A DNA stretch of 64,000 nucleotides from Mariannaea sp. PMI_226 (lineage: Eukaryota > Ascomycota > Sordariomycetes > Hypocreales > Nectriaceae), in contig JANFOG010000003.1 of NCBI GenBank assembly GCA_024336345.1, positions 2,672,501-2,736,500 on the forward strand, given 5' to 3'. Made by a program: the position numbers and the translations under genes. The notes beneath the pieces are model-generated. The model did no database searches and had not been told where the DNA came from. It saw only the letters and a program-made list of their open reading frames with translations. Shown piece after piece: positions 46,791 to 57,527 of the stretch; within the stretch, counting starts at the first letter, position 1, and each line of letters begins with the position of its first letter.

Positions 46791-47393
46791 CTAAGTGCTG
46801 GGAGATAACTTTTGGGACATTTCTTGGCTAGGAACTCTCTCGTCACAGAATCTCTCACTGGCATCCTCTCCTCTCATTTCATCGGCGGTCTCGTATTCAG
46901 AACCATCATCCAAGGAAAGTACAATTTGCTCTCTGGATGTTTCTACTTTCCGAGACTTGTTCGGATGGGTCGAGGGATCAGTTCGTGGTCGCCGTTTGCG
47001 TTGGATCTTTCCCAAGGCAGAGCCCTGCTTGGGTGTCGGCCCAGCCATACGAGGCATCCCGCCCTCGTAATCAGGGTTGGATATGGTGAGTCTCTTTGTC
47101 ATCGTCTTCGCGTTGTTGGGAAGTTCAAGTTTGAACTTGGAGCCGATAGCTGTCCGAAACTCGGCAGCTGAACGACGGAGAAGTAAAGCATGCTCTGGGA
47201 ACGCATTCACATACTGCTTCCATGGGTCTGGTAAATTGCACTCTTTCTTTAGGCCCAAGAGCGATCCCATGAACTGTCCAACAGTTGGACCCAGTGAAGA
47301 ATCGTTCTTGGCAACACTGGCCTTGCAAGCTCGAACAAAAGACCGGTAGATACCATCAGTAGTCTTGAATTCTTGGTCGTGTGCTGGCGCCAT
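46791..47393 (-). CDS. Unrecognised 200-residue basic, probably nuclear protein
   Basis: Single coding exon of 200 residues on the minus strand. I do not recognise it. The first 95 residues look folded and helical (YRSFVRACKAS, GPTVGQFMGSLLGL, DPWKQYVNAFPEHALLLRRSAAEFRTAIG). A basic stretch, KIQRKRRPR at about 131-139 and NKSRKVE, looks like a nuclear signal. The last 50 residues are acidic and disordered. A good GT-AG intron (47455-47396, 60 bp, ending CCAG two bases before the ATG) suggests a spliced 5'UTR, which supports a real transcript. It lies next to an A/T-rich region and could be lineage-specific. A longer model with further 3' exons is possible. Confidence 0.55.
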   Translation of the reverse strand: MAPAHDQEFKTTDGIYRSFVRACKASVAKNDSSLGPTVGQFMGSLLGLKKECNLPDPWKQYVNAFPEHALLLRRSAAEFRTAIGSKFKLELPNNAKTMTKRLTISNPDYEGGMPRMAGPTPKQGSALGKIQRKRRPRTDPSTHPNKSRKVETSREQIVLSLDDGSEYETADEMRGEDASERFCDERVPSQEMSQKLSPST

Positions 47394-49058
47394 CTCTGGA
47401 ACAACTGATTAACTGAGAAGCTCTCGACTTAAGATTTTGTATGAGAACGCCTACCTGCGAAGGTGTTGTATGATTTGATGATGTTGACTTCGGTTTGAAG
47501 CTATTCTTGTTGATGCAAAACAGAAGAAACGGGATAAGCCCCTAAGCCTTAGGATGTAGCTGCCTCAACAAAGTGAAGTTCAAGAGTGCCGCAAAGAAAC
47601 CCGTGCTATAAAGCTGCCAGGCTTCTCATGTTATGTTTTTGACTTTGCTTCCAGGAGGACAGAGAAACACAAAATGGATTTGGGCCAATATCTTCGAGCG
47701 TAGACTAGCGACTTCGGCACAGCTAGAGCCTGGGACTGATGAGGAGCCTAGATGATGAAATGCACAACTGGGGAGTGTAGAACATGAGATTTAATTTATA
47801 AAGATTCATGTAATAAACCATCTATGATCTGAATGCATGCTTCTTGTTGCTCTCCTCCAAATAGTTTGCTAATATGGGCTACACCCAATCTCATGTGACA
47901 TCTTCTTACTCGGTTTGCGGCGTCGATTCAAGTCGATCGTGAAATAAGGAGCTTTCCTATCTTTTTTCCTGTGTCTATTTATGATGTTCAATCGGGATTA
48001 GGGCAATATGGAATTGTCTGAACTGCTAGAAACCCTTGAAAAGTGGGATTTATGTATGCTTCGTTTTCAACAGTACACTCTCCATGATATCGTTATGTGA
48101 TGATGAGCAGCAAAATGCATTTTGCTTGTGGCCTCTCAATTGATGTTCAAAGATTGTATTTACTGGACACAAACTTAATTAACTTGAGTTTTAAAGTGTG
48201 ATACATATTATTTACAGTACTTTTGCGTTGCTGCCCAGAGGAGTTGCCTGCTATTGCGAATAGCTTTTCGCCAACGATGATATTTCTGTGCGGAGGGGTT
48301 TTACGAATAAGAACTGTAAAATAGGCCCTAGGTATTCCCATTTTTACTAATTTTCAAATAATGAAGAAGAGTGAATTGGATCTCAGGTGCAAGGGCATGG
48401 CGAGTGCATGCCATATGTGATGATGAAGATGACCGAGCCGATTCGGGAATTGAAGTAGAGAGCGCAGGGATATTGACAGGACATGTAATTCAGAATGCGT
48501 TCTTCTCTTAAATGATATTACTATTGCAACATAAACTTGCTGACTGGATTAACCTCGGTAACGATACCAGGTCCCCAGACTTCAAATCTGTTGCTCACTG
48601 GCGTGACATGGCAAAGGATTACATGATGCTTTAGTTGGTGAGTAAAGAATTTGAATGTGATATCTTTCACATCCTTGTGGATCTGGATAGTAATGGGTAG
48701 AGTTTCGGAATAAGTTATTCAGAGAACTCAGCCTTTCAGATTTCACTCTCAGGTACAGCATAGTACATATATAACAGCTTCTGGTGTGTGTCGTGCGTGG
48801 TTGCATGGTGCGTGGTCTGTGATCGTTGATTGACTGGTAGAGTGGGCCAATCACATCACTCAGAGGCCCAGAGTGACTGATCACTCCCTGCACCCAAGAT
48901 CCACTCCAAGTCTCTGCTGCGCTGAGCCTCGTCAAACTCTCGTTCAGCCTCAAACACAACGCGACAATACATCTTCCATTCGTGCAATCCTCCAATCTTA
49001 AGTCATCTCCTTCAACCATACCGACTCCAACTTCTTCACATACAAACTCGTAGCCATA
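47394..49058. other. A/T-rich 1.66-kb intergenic region
   Basis: Divergent region between the orphan gene (-) and ABD1 (+). From about 47580 to 48560 the DNA is visibly more A/T-rich than its surroundings and has no ORF of coding character. The last 200 bp is a pyrimidine-rich leader. No repeat family or tRNA is recognised. Confidence 0.5.
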
Positions 49059-50489
49059 ATGGGCCGATCCAGCCCCGATCGTTCTGACGACAGACACGGC
49101 CGGCGTAAGCGCCCTGCTGAGGAAGAAACCCAGGATGATCTCCCCCAACCTTACAATGCCAAGTCGCTCCAACCCGCGAAGCGACGTGCCGTATCCCCGT
49201 CTGAGCAACCCCGAAAACTCAAGCGCCCCGGTGCCCGAGCCAGATTTTCTGAGGCCGAGCGTGAGGCCATTCGGCAACGCCAGGTCGATCGAGAGAGAGA
49301 CGCAGCCGCCTTACAGGCTGCCCAAGACGAGGAAAACAGACTTCGGGGCATCAACGATGTTGTGAGACAACATTACAACAATGTCCCCGAGAGAGGCAGA
49401 GATTGGCGTACCAGGGATAGCAAGATCAAGGGCCTCCGCGTCTTCAACAACTGGATCAAGAGCTGCATCATCCAGCGCTACTCTCCCGACGAGGACCACA
49501 CCCCTGGATCCCGCGAACAGGCGCGATCCAGCGGGTCGGAACTCCTCGTCCTTGACATTGGCTGCGGGAAGGGCGGTGATCTTAGTAAGTGGCAGCAAGC
49601 TCCGCAGCCAATTCAGCTCTATGTTGGCTTGGACCCTGCCGACGTGAGTATCGACCAAGCTCGCGACCGGTACCGGACCATGGCCTCGCGCGGTGGTCGC
49701 GGTGGTCGAGGCGGTCGCGACCGACGCCCACCCCCCAGACTTTTTGACGCTCGGTTCTGCGTCAAGGACTGCTACAGCGAGAGCATCGAGGATGTCGAGA
49801 TCGTTCGCCAGGTCGGTTGGGACCCATCACCAATGAATCGTCGTGGCTTCGATGTCGTCAGCATGATGTTTTCCATGCACTATGCATTCGAGTCGGAAAA
49901 GAACGCCCGTATCATGCTCAAGAACGTTGCCGGAGCTCTGAAGAAGGGTGGCCGCTTCATCGGCTGCATTCCCAACTCGGATGTCCTTGGCGAGCACGTC
50001 CGTAAATTCAACGAAAAGCTTGCTGCCAAGCGCGAAGCGAAACAGAAAGACGAGGTTGGAGAATCCACAACACCACCTGCCGCCGAGCCTGAGGATGGAG
50101 AAGTGGAAGAGGACGATGTTGAGCCTTCGGCTGAGTGGGGCAACAGCATCTATCGCGTGCGTTTCCCTGGAAAGACGCCAGATGACGGCATCTTCCGCCC
50201 TGCCTTTGGCTGGAAGTACAACTTTTTCCTGGATGAGGCTGTTGAGGAGGTGCCCGAGTATGTTGTGCCATGGGAAGCCTTCCGTGCCTTGGCTGAAGAC
50301 TACAATCTGGAGCTTCAGTTCCAACGTACATTCCCTGAGATCTGGGAAGCTGAAAAGGATGACCCAGAACTCGGCCCGCTGAGCGAGCGTATGGGCGTTC
50401 GGGAGCGTGGCCGTGGTCCGCTGTTGGTATCCGACGAAGAGATGGAGGCGGCGAGCTTCTACCTTGGTTTCTGCTTTTACAAGGTGTAG
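49059..50489 (+). CDS. ABD1: mRNA cap guanine-N7 methyltransferase
   Basis: Single exon, 476 residues. The N-terminal 100 residues are Arg/Ser/Pro-rich with nuclear signals (GRRKRPAEEE, PRKLKRPGAR). The catalytic part begins at VRQHYNNVPERGRDWR and FNNWIKSCIIQRY, the cap-binding opening of the family, followed by the SAM loop LDIGCGKGGDL at about 165-175, GLDPADVSIDQARDRY, and VSMMFSMHYAFES, where the family's conserved cap-contact His-Tyr lies. An RGG-rich insert sits at about 207-225 and an acidic insert at about 335-365. The C-terminus ends SFYLGFCFYKV. The enzyme methylates the guanosine cap of nuclear pre-mRNA. The 3' end converges on GEM1. Confidence 0.96.
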   Translation: MGRSSPDRSDDRHGRRKRPAEEETQDDLPQPYNAKSLQPAKRRAVSPSEQPRKLKRPGARARFSEAEREAIRQRQVDRERDAAALQAAQDEENRLRGINDVVRQHYNNVPERGRDWRTRDSKIKGLRVFNNWIKSCIIQRYSPDEDHTPGSREQARSSGSELLVLDIGCGKGGDLSKWQQAPQPIQLYVGLDPADVSIDQARDRYRTMASRGGRGGRGGRDRRPPPRLFDARFCVKDCYSESIEDVEIVRQVGWDPSPMNRRGFDVVSMMFSMHYAFESEKNARIMLKNVAGALKKGGRFIGCIPNSDVLGEHVRKFNEKLAAKREAKQKDEVGESTTPPAAEPEDGEVEEDDVEPSAEWGNSIYRVRFPGKTPDDGIFRPAFGWKYNFFLDEAVEEVPEYVVPWEAFRALAEDYNLELQFQRTFPEIWEAEKDDPELGPLSERMGVRERGRGPLLVSDEEMEAASFYLGFCFYKV

Positions 50490-50912
50490 ACTTTCCCAAT
50501 AGTCTCATCTATACCGCATTCGCGGAATTGTACCCGCATCAGGAAAGACAAAGCGATCTTCTTTTTAAGAACAAAGACGGCTTGGGTGAATTGTAAAGTA
50601 TTGTAATCTTCAATCAAAGCAAAAAAGAAAATAAGTGGCATTTGCATCATCATTACATCCTAATATGCAACTGGAAGAAGTTTTTTAACGACGGAGCTGG
50701 GTATCATAGTCTGGCCTTAATGACAAAATTAACATCTCTTTCTCATGCAAATCAGTCCTCCTCTTGCTCCCAGATTGCCGGTCCATTGATTGAAGCACCC
50801 TCAACCTCGTAATTTAGGATCGGACTTGGCTCTCGCACATCTGTAACTTTTGTGTTATATGTGGCATGGACATCATCGACATCTGCGCTTCCCGCTTATG
50901 AACTAAACATCC
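50490..50912. other. Convergent intergenic region ABD1/GEM1
   Basis: 3' regions of two convergent genes. No further feature is seen. Confidence 0.5.
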
Positions 50913-52866
50913 TCAAGCGGCATTTGTGGCTCGTCGCCAGATCATCAACGCGGCCACGCCAGCGCAGGCCGTAGCCCCGAGGGCAACGTAAAGGTTTATC
51001 CCTTCCGGGCCATCGTCGCTGGTCTTAGGGAACGCGGTACTGGGATTGGTAGCGGCATCGGCAAAGGCGACAAAAAGTTCACTGATACTGCCCCATGTAA
51101 CACTGACATGAAGAGGTAGGCTCATGTTGAGGGATGACGTGTACTGGTCGGGTTGCAGCTCACATCGTTGATTTGTCTTGTCCTTGTCGGCTTTGAGGGC
51201 AGTGTAAATCGATGGTAGCTCATCTAGGTGGGGGTACTTTGAGCGCATCTCAACAATGTGGGAGAACGAATCAGGATCAGATGAGTCGTAGGTGTAGCAG
51301 ATGAGATCGCAGCTGTCTAGTTTAGCCTGGTTTTCGAGAATTGCGGGCTCCAGTTCTCCAAGCTCTTCCAGAATAAGATAGACCTGCTTGCCACCCGGAA
51401 GCTCAACAGCGTTGACCGCGCGCCGAGGCTTGATGGTGGGATGATACAAACCCTCAAAAGGACGATTAAGAAATGAATCCAGAAGAGCGGATTTACCTGC
51501 CCCTGAGGCTCCGAGAACGTAGCAAAGGACGACATTGCGTTCCACACGACCGGGACGCCTTCTCCTCTTACGGGGCTTCGTAATTTTGAGAGCGGCAGTG
51601 ATGGATTCCTTGGGATTCGATGGCTCGAAGCCAAGATACGCGAGGTATTCGATGGTAGTCTTTGGCTCGATGAAAGTTGTCATGCTCCACTGAGCCAGCC
51701 AGCCTTGTAGTGTGATATGACCAGCCTCATTCCTGACCGTTGATGAGGGGAAGGAAGAATCAGTCCAGGAGTTGGGCAGTCCAGGGGTCGGGGCGAATAA
51801 TGCTTCCAGCTCTTCATTATTCAGACCGCCATCATTGTCCTTATCAAAGAGCAAGAAGAGGTCGACGAAGAATCGGTAACCTGCAGGACTCAACTCTGCA
51901 GATGAATACTCGGGCACTTCAAACTTGGGTCGGATGAATTTATCTTCGAGACTTAGACTATCGGTATAGTGGTATTTCCTAAGGATAATCCAAATCGTCT
52001 CATGGCGTCCTTTTTCGGCGTAAATCTTATTAAGTTGTAGGAAGCCAGTTAGGTCAATACCCTTCTCAAGATCGGAATCAGGAAGCGTCTTGGAGATTGA
52101 AAGCTTAATGTTATTGAGATCGTCGGTGGTTAACGGTTTATCGAAGCAGCGAGCTTGAAAGTCCCGCATTTCTTGCTCGTTGAGGTAGCCATCCTGATCC
52201 TTGTCACAGAGATAGAAGATGCGGTTGAGAGCGCTCACGCAAAGCGGCTTGAGGTGGCCCTCCTTATAGTCGAACAGTGGAGCAATAGGGTGAGTGACAG
52301 CCTTTTGGCAAAGGAAGAAAACCTCGTTAACGTTGCGGTGTTCCCGAGCGCTTGAGCGGATGCAGGAATCGATTTCACGAAACTCAGCCATGACGGGGAG
52401 CATCTCCTCCTCCACGACCTGAGGTGTTGTGCCCTGCCCAGCAAGATCGGATTTATTGGTGCATAATACGACGGGAACATTGACACCAAGGGAGCGGAAG
52501 TAAGGCATCCAAAAGAGGGCAACACGCTCGTAGCTGTAGTGATCGGCGTAGACGAGAAGGATGACATTGCATTTCCGGATCTCCTTGCGGAGAGTGGTAC
52601 GATCTTGAGGTCGGGCGGAGGTATCAACGATGGTTGTCGTCACGTTTTCTGGCGTGCCAATGCTCGGGGGAATAGTTATCTGAGGTAGGACGGGTTGGAT
52701 CTTCGTGTTGACGAACTGGTCTTTGACGAGAGAGGCAATAAGACTTGATTTGCCGGTGCTTTCGTCACCGCAAACACAGATGCGAACTGGCGACCAGGCA
52801 GTTAGCTAAGCACATGGCGGGCACAAAAGACATTAATCCTAGTGACAATATCTCACCAGTAGCCAT
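50913..52866 (-). CDS. GEM1: Mitochondrial Rho GTPase Miro/Gem1
   Basis: Two minus-strand exons: 52866-52857 (10 nt) and 52786-50913, with a 70-bp intron; 627 residues. The 10-nt exon supplies the Met-Ala-Thr start; the joined N-terminus reads [19 protein letters not shown] with the P-loop at 10-17, VDTSARP as switch II and CTNKSD as G4. Two EF-hand loops ([12 protein letters not shown] and [12 protein letters not shown]) with ELM partners lie in the middle. The second GTPase P-loop is [13 protein letters not shown]-terminal hydrophobic helix ([17 protein letters not shown]) followed by RR anchors the protein in the mitochondrial outer membrane. In yeast Gem1 shapes mitochondria and regulates the ERMES ER-mitochondria tether. 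All elements are in the usual order and the length is normal. Confidence 0.96.
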
Positions 52867-54940
52867 GTTGGTCTGTCGTCTGGACTGTAGAGGGGTACCG
52901 AAGAGCGAGGGGTCTGGGTTGGCTGGTCTATCGGGTTGCCATGTCCTTCAAAGTCGAGCGAGGTTGGCAGAGAGGACTTTTGATTCAAGGAGGTGAGATA
53001 GGACGCATGAAAGAAGAGAAATAGAGAGACGCGGGAAATCTGGGATAATGAGATTCTCAGCGCAGTATCTGGGTGGGAGAGGAAGCGTGGGGGATGATTG
53101 CGGGACAGTAGTTAATAAAAGATGCACCAGCAAATAGGTTTAAGTTGGATATTTAAAAGAGGCACGGCCCAGAGTGACGCGCGATGGGCAGGGATTTGAG
53201 CGATCCCGTCATAGCACCCGCCGGCACTGTGGAACAGCCAATTAAGCGCTTTGTACAGTGCACAGTATCCATGGTTGACCCTCAGGTGGTTCATTTTCAG
53301 TGGGTCGACGACCTAACTCAGGGTATGCACCGCCAGATGTGCTGTGGTAGCAGGAGGCTAGGTGGCGGGTAAAGCTACCAATGCCTACCAAACTAGCCTC
53401 CCGTTTACCCGTGAGGGAAACATGTGCGTTCGTGCGTTGCTGCGCGCGTGAGACCATGAGATTGAGGGGTACATATCTGTTGTTCAGGAACTGGTACGCT
53501 CTCACGTCCCGAAATGTCTGCTTGCCAACGTGGAGGAATTGCTGATTAGGATCAATCAGAGTTGGTCTGGTTCGACCTCCACTCTGGGTACAGAGAAGTG
53601 ATGAGTTCCATAGGTAGGTAGTCATCATACAAAATCACAAGTAGAGTCCACCCGAAGAGAGGGAAGTCTGAAATAGTTACTCTGTAGGCCAAAAGTGGTG
53701 CTATGACTTCGTGGCTTCGTCATCACCAGTCAGATTGGCGACGCTACCAACCACAGTAATTTGAAGACTAAATTCGATTTGTTGCTGGTTGGTTGAAAAG
53801 AATCCCGAAAGGCTGGAACGGGCCTTACTTGGCGGCTAAGGTCAAAACCTGCCAATCCGCCATCTCAGACCAGACCGTTTTTGATATGGTAGAATGCATC
53901 GCCGACTGGGAAATATCCTGCTAATAACAAGACGAGACCATGGCAAGCTCGGTGAACATCTTCATCTCGTCCTGGCAACACCGTAATTCAACCATTGCTG
54001 TTCCATGAATTTCCTACGTATGAGCAAATCCATGGTCTTTACGGAGTAGTTATGGACGCAAAACCACAGCCTACATCCCTCGTGCCCTTGTCAGTTTAGT
54101 TATCACTCAATCAAACGGCGCTGTGGTCCGAAAAGACCGGGCTAGGCTCAGGCCAGTCCCTCGCCTGCGCTATGAACAAACCCAAGTCGAACTTGACAAC
54201 CGCTACCCCACACTTGTTAGTACTCAAGGAGGAGTCGGGGTTCCATTCTCGACGTTGGTTTGCTGTGCTCCAATTCGTTGGGAGTTCGTGCCTCGACTCG
54301 ACTCGATACCAGCCTACCATGGGTTGACCAGCCTTCCCTTAATCGGCGCCCGCCCCAGACTTTTCCCACTCTCCCAGAACGAACCCCAGACTCTTTCCTG
54401 TGCAGCGCCGCAGACGCGGAACGAACCAAAATAGGTAGGTAGGTACAGTAGGTACAGTAGGTACCTCTAGTTCGACTGCCCTGTCTCGTGGGTTCTACAG
54501 TAGACTTTGCGGAAGACATTTCTAAGTTGCTCCATACTTACCTCACTTACCTACCACTTACGCACTCTGTACGATCGCATCTGCTCCTCTTCTTTTGACA
54601 GCTCCCTCTTCACTCTTCATCGGCATCAACCTCATTGCAGGCACTCTATTGTAGTGCATTGGATATCTAGTTACTTTGCCTCATTCACTTTTGCTGACCT
54701 TGCCTGCCTCGGGTCCGCCACCTCCGCACTTCCGATCCTCCGCCGAACCACCGCCACCATCATCCCCCGCCGCTGAGCGTAGCGTTTGCTTGTCAATACC
54801 AGAGACGCACATCTTGATCAACACCAGCCTGTGATTCGGTGACTGCATATTCGTCGCTCAGCTCGTCGCTCAGCACAGCGCTCATTCGCTATAATTCGTG
54901 ATAAGCTGAATCTCAACTAAACTGCCCCGCGCTACCCATC
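52867..54940. other. Divergent 2.1-kb region between GEM1 and creC
   Basis: Holds the promoters of GEM1 (-) and creC (+). A compact TAGGTAGGTAGGTACAGTAGGTACAGTAGGTACC array is at 54431-54467, about 480 bp before the creC ATG, followed by a pyrimidine-rich leader (54530-54780). No gene is seen. Confidence 0.6.
54431..54467. repeat. TAGGTA(C) repeat array upstream of creC
   Basis: Tandem TAGG/TAGGTACAG units ending in TAGGTACC. Same core as the arrays at 10233-10625, 17653-17735 and 46221-46236. Confidence 0.7.
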
Positions 54941-57527
54941 ATGTTGTACGTATTGAGCCTCTCAATCTCTGCAGCTCAGGATAACGATCCCCGTTGCTGT
55001 TACATGCGCAAGGCAACTTTATCAAACTAATCCTCGTGAAACTTCCAGCGTCCTTCCTCCTCCGCCGAGGTATCCCTCCATGGGGGGATACGGAGGCAGC
55101 ATGCATCCAGTGCCCATGATCGAAACCAATAATACACTGTCCAACCCTGAAGGCCCCGAGTGGCAGTTCCTCGTCGGAGAGGGTGAGTCTCCCGTCCCTG
55201 CCTCCGTTGCTCGCATTTCGTCCCCCGTATTCCGGTAACACCACGCTCCCGCTGCCTCCCTCCGTATCTACGTCATACCGACTACCCATTATGCGCCAAA
55301 CTCTGCATCCGACGACTGGCCTGACGTCTCCCGTGCGTGGCACTGACTGAGCTGGAAACACAGGAACATACGTCCTCAAGGAAGATTTGCACCTCGCCAC
55401 ACCTCCGCCTCACCCCTCAGAAGCGACCATCGTGAACCCGAACCCGCTCTCAACCAACCCGCAACCTGCGACTGCGGGCACAACAGTTTCTCTCATCAGC
55501 ATTGACCGAGCCGCAGCTCCTTTCTTCTATAAAGGTGTATCAGCCACGACTCTTGCCCTGAGTGGCGCACCTTCGAGTATTCAAGAACATCCTAACGAGA
55601 GTCGGTACTCAACTGAAGGTGGCATGAGTAGTGAGGATGGCCGAGCAACTTCAACAAGCGATGCCCCAGCCACTTCCATAACTATAGGCTCTGCGCCTGC
55701 ATTTGGCGAAGGAAACTCCTTGCTCACGCAGGTTCAGACTAAGGATATTAACAAGAAGAGGAAACCGAAAAACAACATGACCAAGAGCAACTCTTCCTTC
55801 ATTTCTCGCGTCATAGTGAACGAGAGCTTGACCCGCAAACTGACAGATCGGCCAAGCGATGGAATCTTCGCTTTCGCCAACATCAATCGTGCATTTCAAT
55901 GGCTTGACCTGTCCTCATCCTCCAAGGTCAGAGCCATCTGGATCCTCAGCTTTCTGCGCTACCAATGCTAATACACTACGAACAGCAAGATTACCTGACT
56001 AAGATTTTGTTCACCAAGGCGCATTGCTTATGTCATGACGTTAATGCGGTTACAAAATCAGCAGCTCATATTGATGTGATTATGGGATTCTCTACTGGCG
56101 AAATTATTTGGTGGGAGCCTATTTCACAGCGTTACACACGCTTGAACAAGAATGTAAGAAGAGCCAGCAACGAGGCACTGGAGCTAGATATGCTAATAAT
56201 ACGCAGGGAGTGATCAATAGTACCCCCGTTTCCTCGATAAAATGGATTCCTGGGTCAGAGAACTTATTTCTAGCTGCCCATATGGATGGGTCTTTGGTGG
56301 TATATGACAAGGAAAAAGAAGATGCTCATTTCAATCCAAGTGAGGAGGCATTGGATGGTCACATCAATGGAAGCGAGTCGGATGATATCGCCAATGGCAC
56401 TTTGCAACAGAATGGCATTCGAATCAACAAGTCGGTTCACTCTAAGAACCAGAAAACTAACCCGGTGGCAGCGTGGAAATTGTCAAATCACCGCACCAAT
56501 GCCTTTTCATTCTCGCCCGATAACCGCCATTTGGCCGTGGTTTCTGAAGATGGGACATTGAGGATTATAGATTATCTGAAGGAAGAGTCTGTTTCCGAAT
56601 ACGGGCCCTCCAGTTTACAACTTGCTAACCTGAATTTAGGCTCCTGGATATGTTCTACTCGTACTACGGCGGCCTGTCATGTGTTTGCTGGACACCCGAC
56701 GGCAAATATGTTCTTACTGGCGGACAGGACGACTTAATCTCCATTTGGTCGGTGGCCGAATCGGCACTGGTAGCAAGATGCCAAGGCCATCAATCCTGGG
56801 TCTCGGCTGTTGCCTTTGACCCTTGGCGATGTGATGATCGTAGCTATAGATTTGGCAGTGTGGGAGAGGATGGACGACTCTGCCTCTGGGACTTTAGCGT
56901 GGCCATGCTTCATCGGCCAAAAGCGGTAGGTTGACGGATGATTCAGGCTCAAGACCCCCGTTGGATTGAATCTGCAGCTAATTCCGAGTCTAATGTAGCA
57001 ATCGGTGCGGCATCGTGGCTCCATCTCGTCACGATATACAACCTTGCAGCGGGCCGAGACGGGGAACACCTCCAACTCCAGGCTCAGATCTGATTCAAAC
57101 CTCGAGGCTGAAGATGAAGAAGGAACCATTGCACATCCAGTGGAACCGCGGGCCAGGATTCCAATGCTCCCCCCCGTACTTGTAAGTGCGATCAATTTGC
57201 AATACTCAATTGTCACGACACAGGCGTGGGGCTCTGCATGTATCTGATACGTAACATACTAATACGAATGGGCATTATAGAACAAGGTGATTGATACGCA
57301 CCCGGTGTGCTGGTTAGAATTTACGGAGGATGCGATCATCACGAGCTGCAAGTCAGGTAAGGATACCCTAATATCCGTACTTTTGAACACGCTCTAGGCT
57401 TTGGCACAAGTATTCAGCCCTGTTGAGAATTTTTGCTGACTATACGGGCAATATAGGACATATTAGAACATGGCTACGACCTGGATCAGATCTGACGGCG
57501 CAAACTGAGAAGACACCTGCAGAATAA
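54941..57527 (+). CDS. creC: WD40 carbon-catabolite-repression protein CreC
   Basis: Nine exons: 54941-54945, 55049-55182, 55364-55926, 55986-56153, 56207-56586, 56640-56925, 56999-57181, 57281-57356, 57457-57527; 621 residues. The first coding exon is only 5 nt (ATG plus TT), giving [13 protein letters not shown], the Pro-rich CreC N-terminus. A Ser/Thr-rich middle holds [11 protein letters not shown] and [19 protein letters not shown]40 blades follow: [85 protein letters not shown], and a last blade after [12 protein letters not shown]. In Aspergillus, CreC binds and stabilises the deubiquitinase CreB, needed for proper carbon catabolite repression. Length matches the family (about 600-630). 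Introns 53-181 bp, all GT-AG. Confidence 0.95.
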
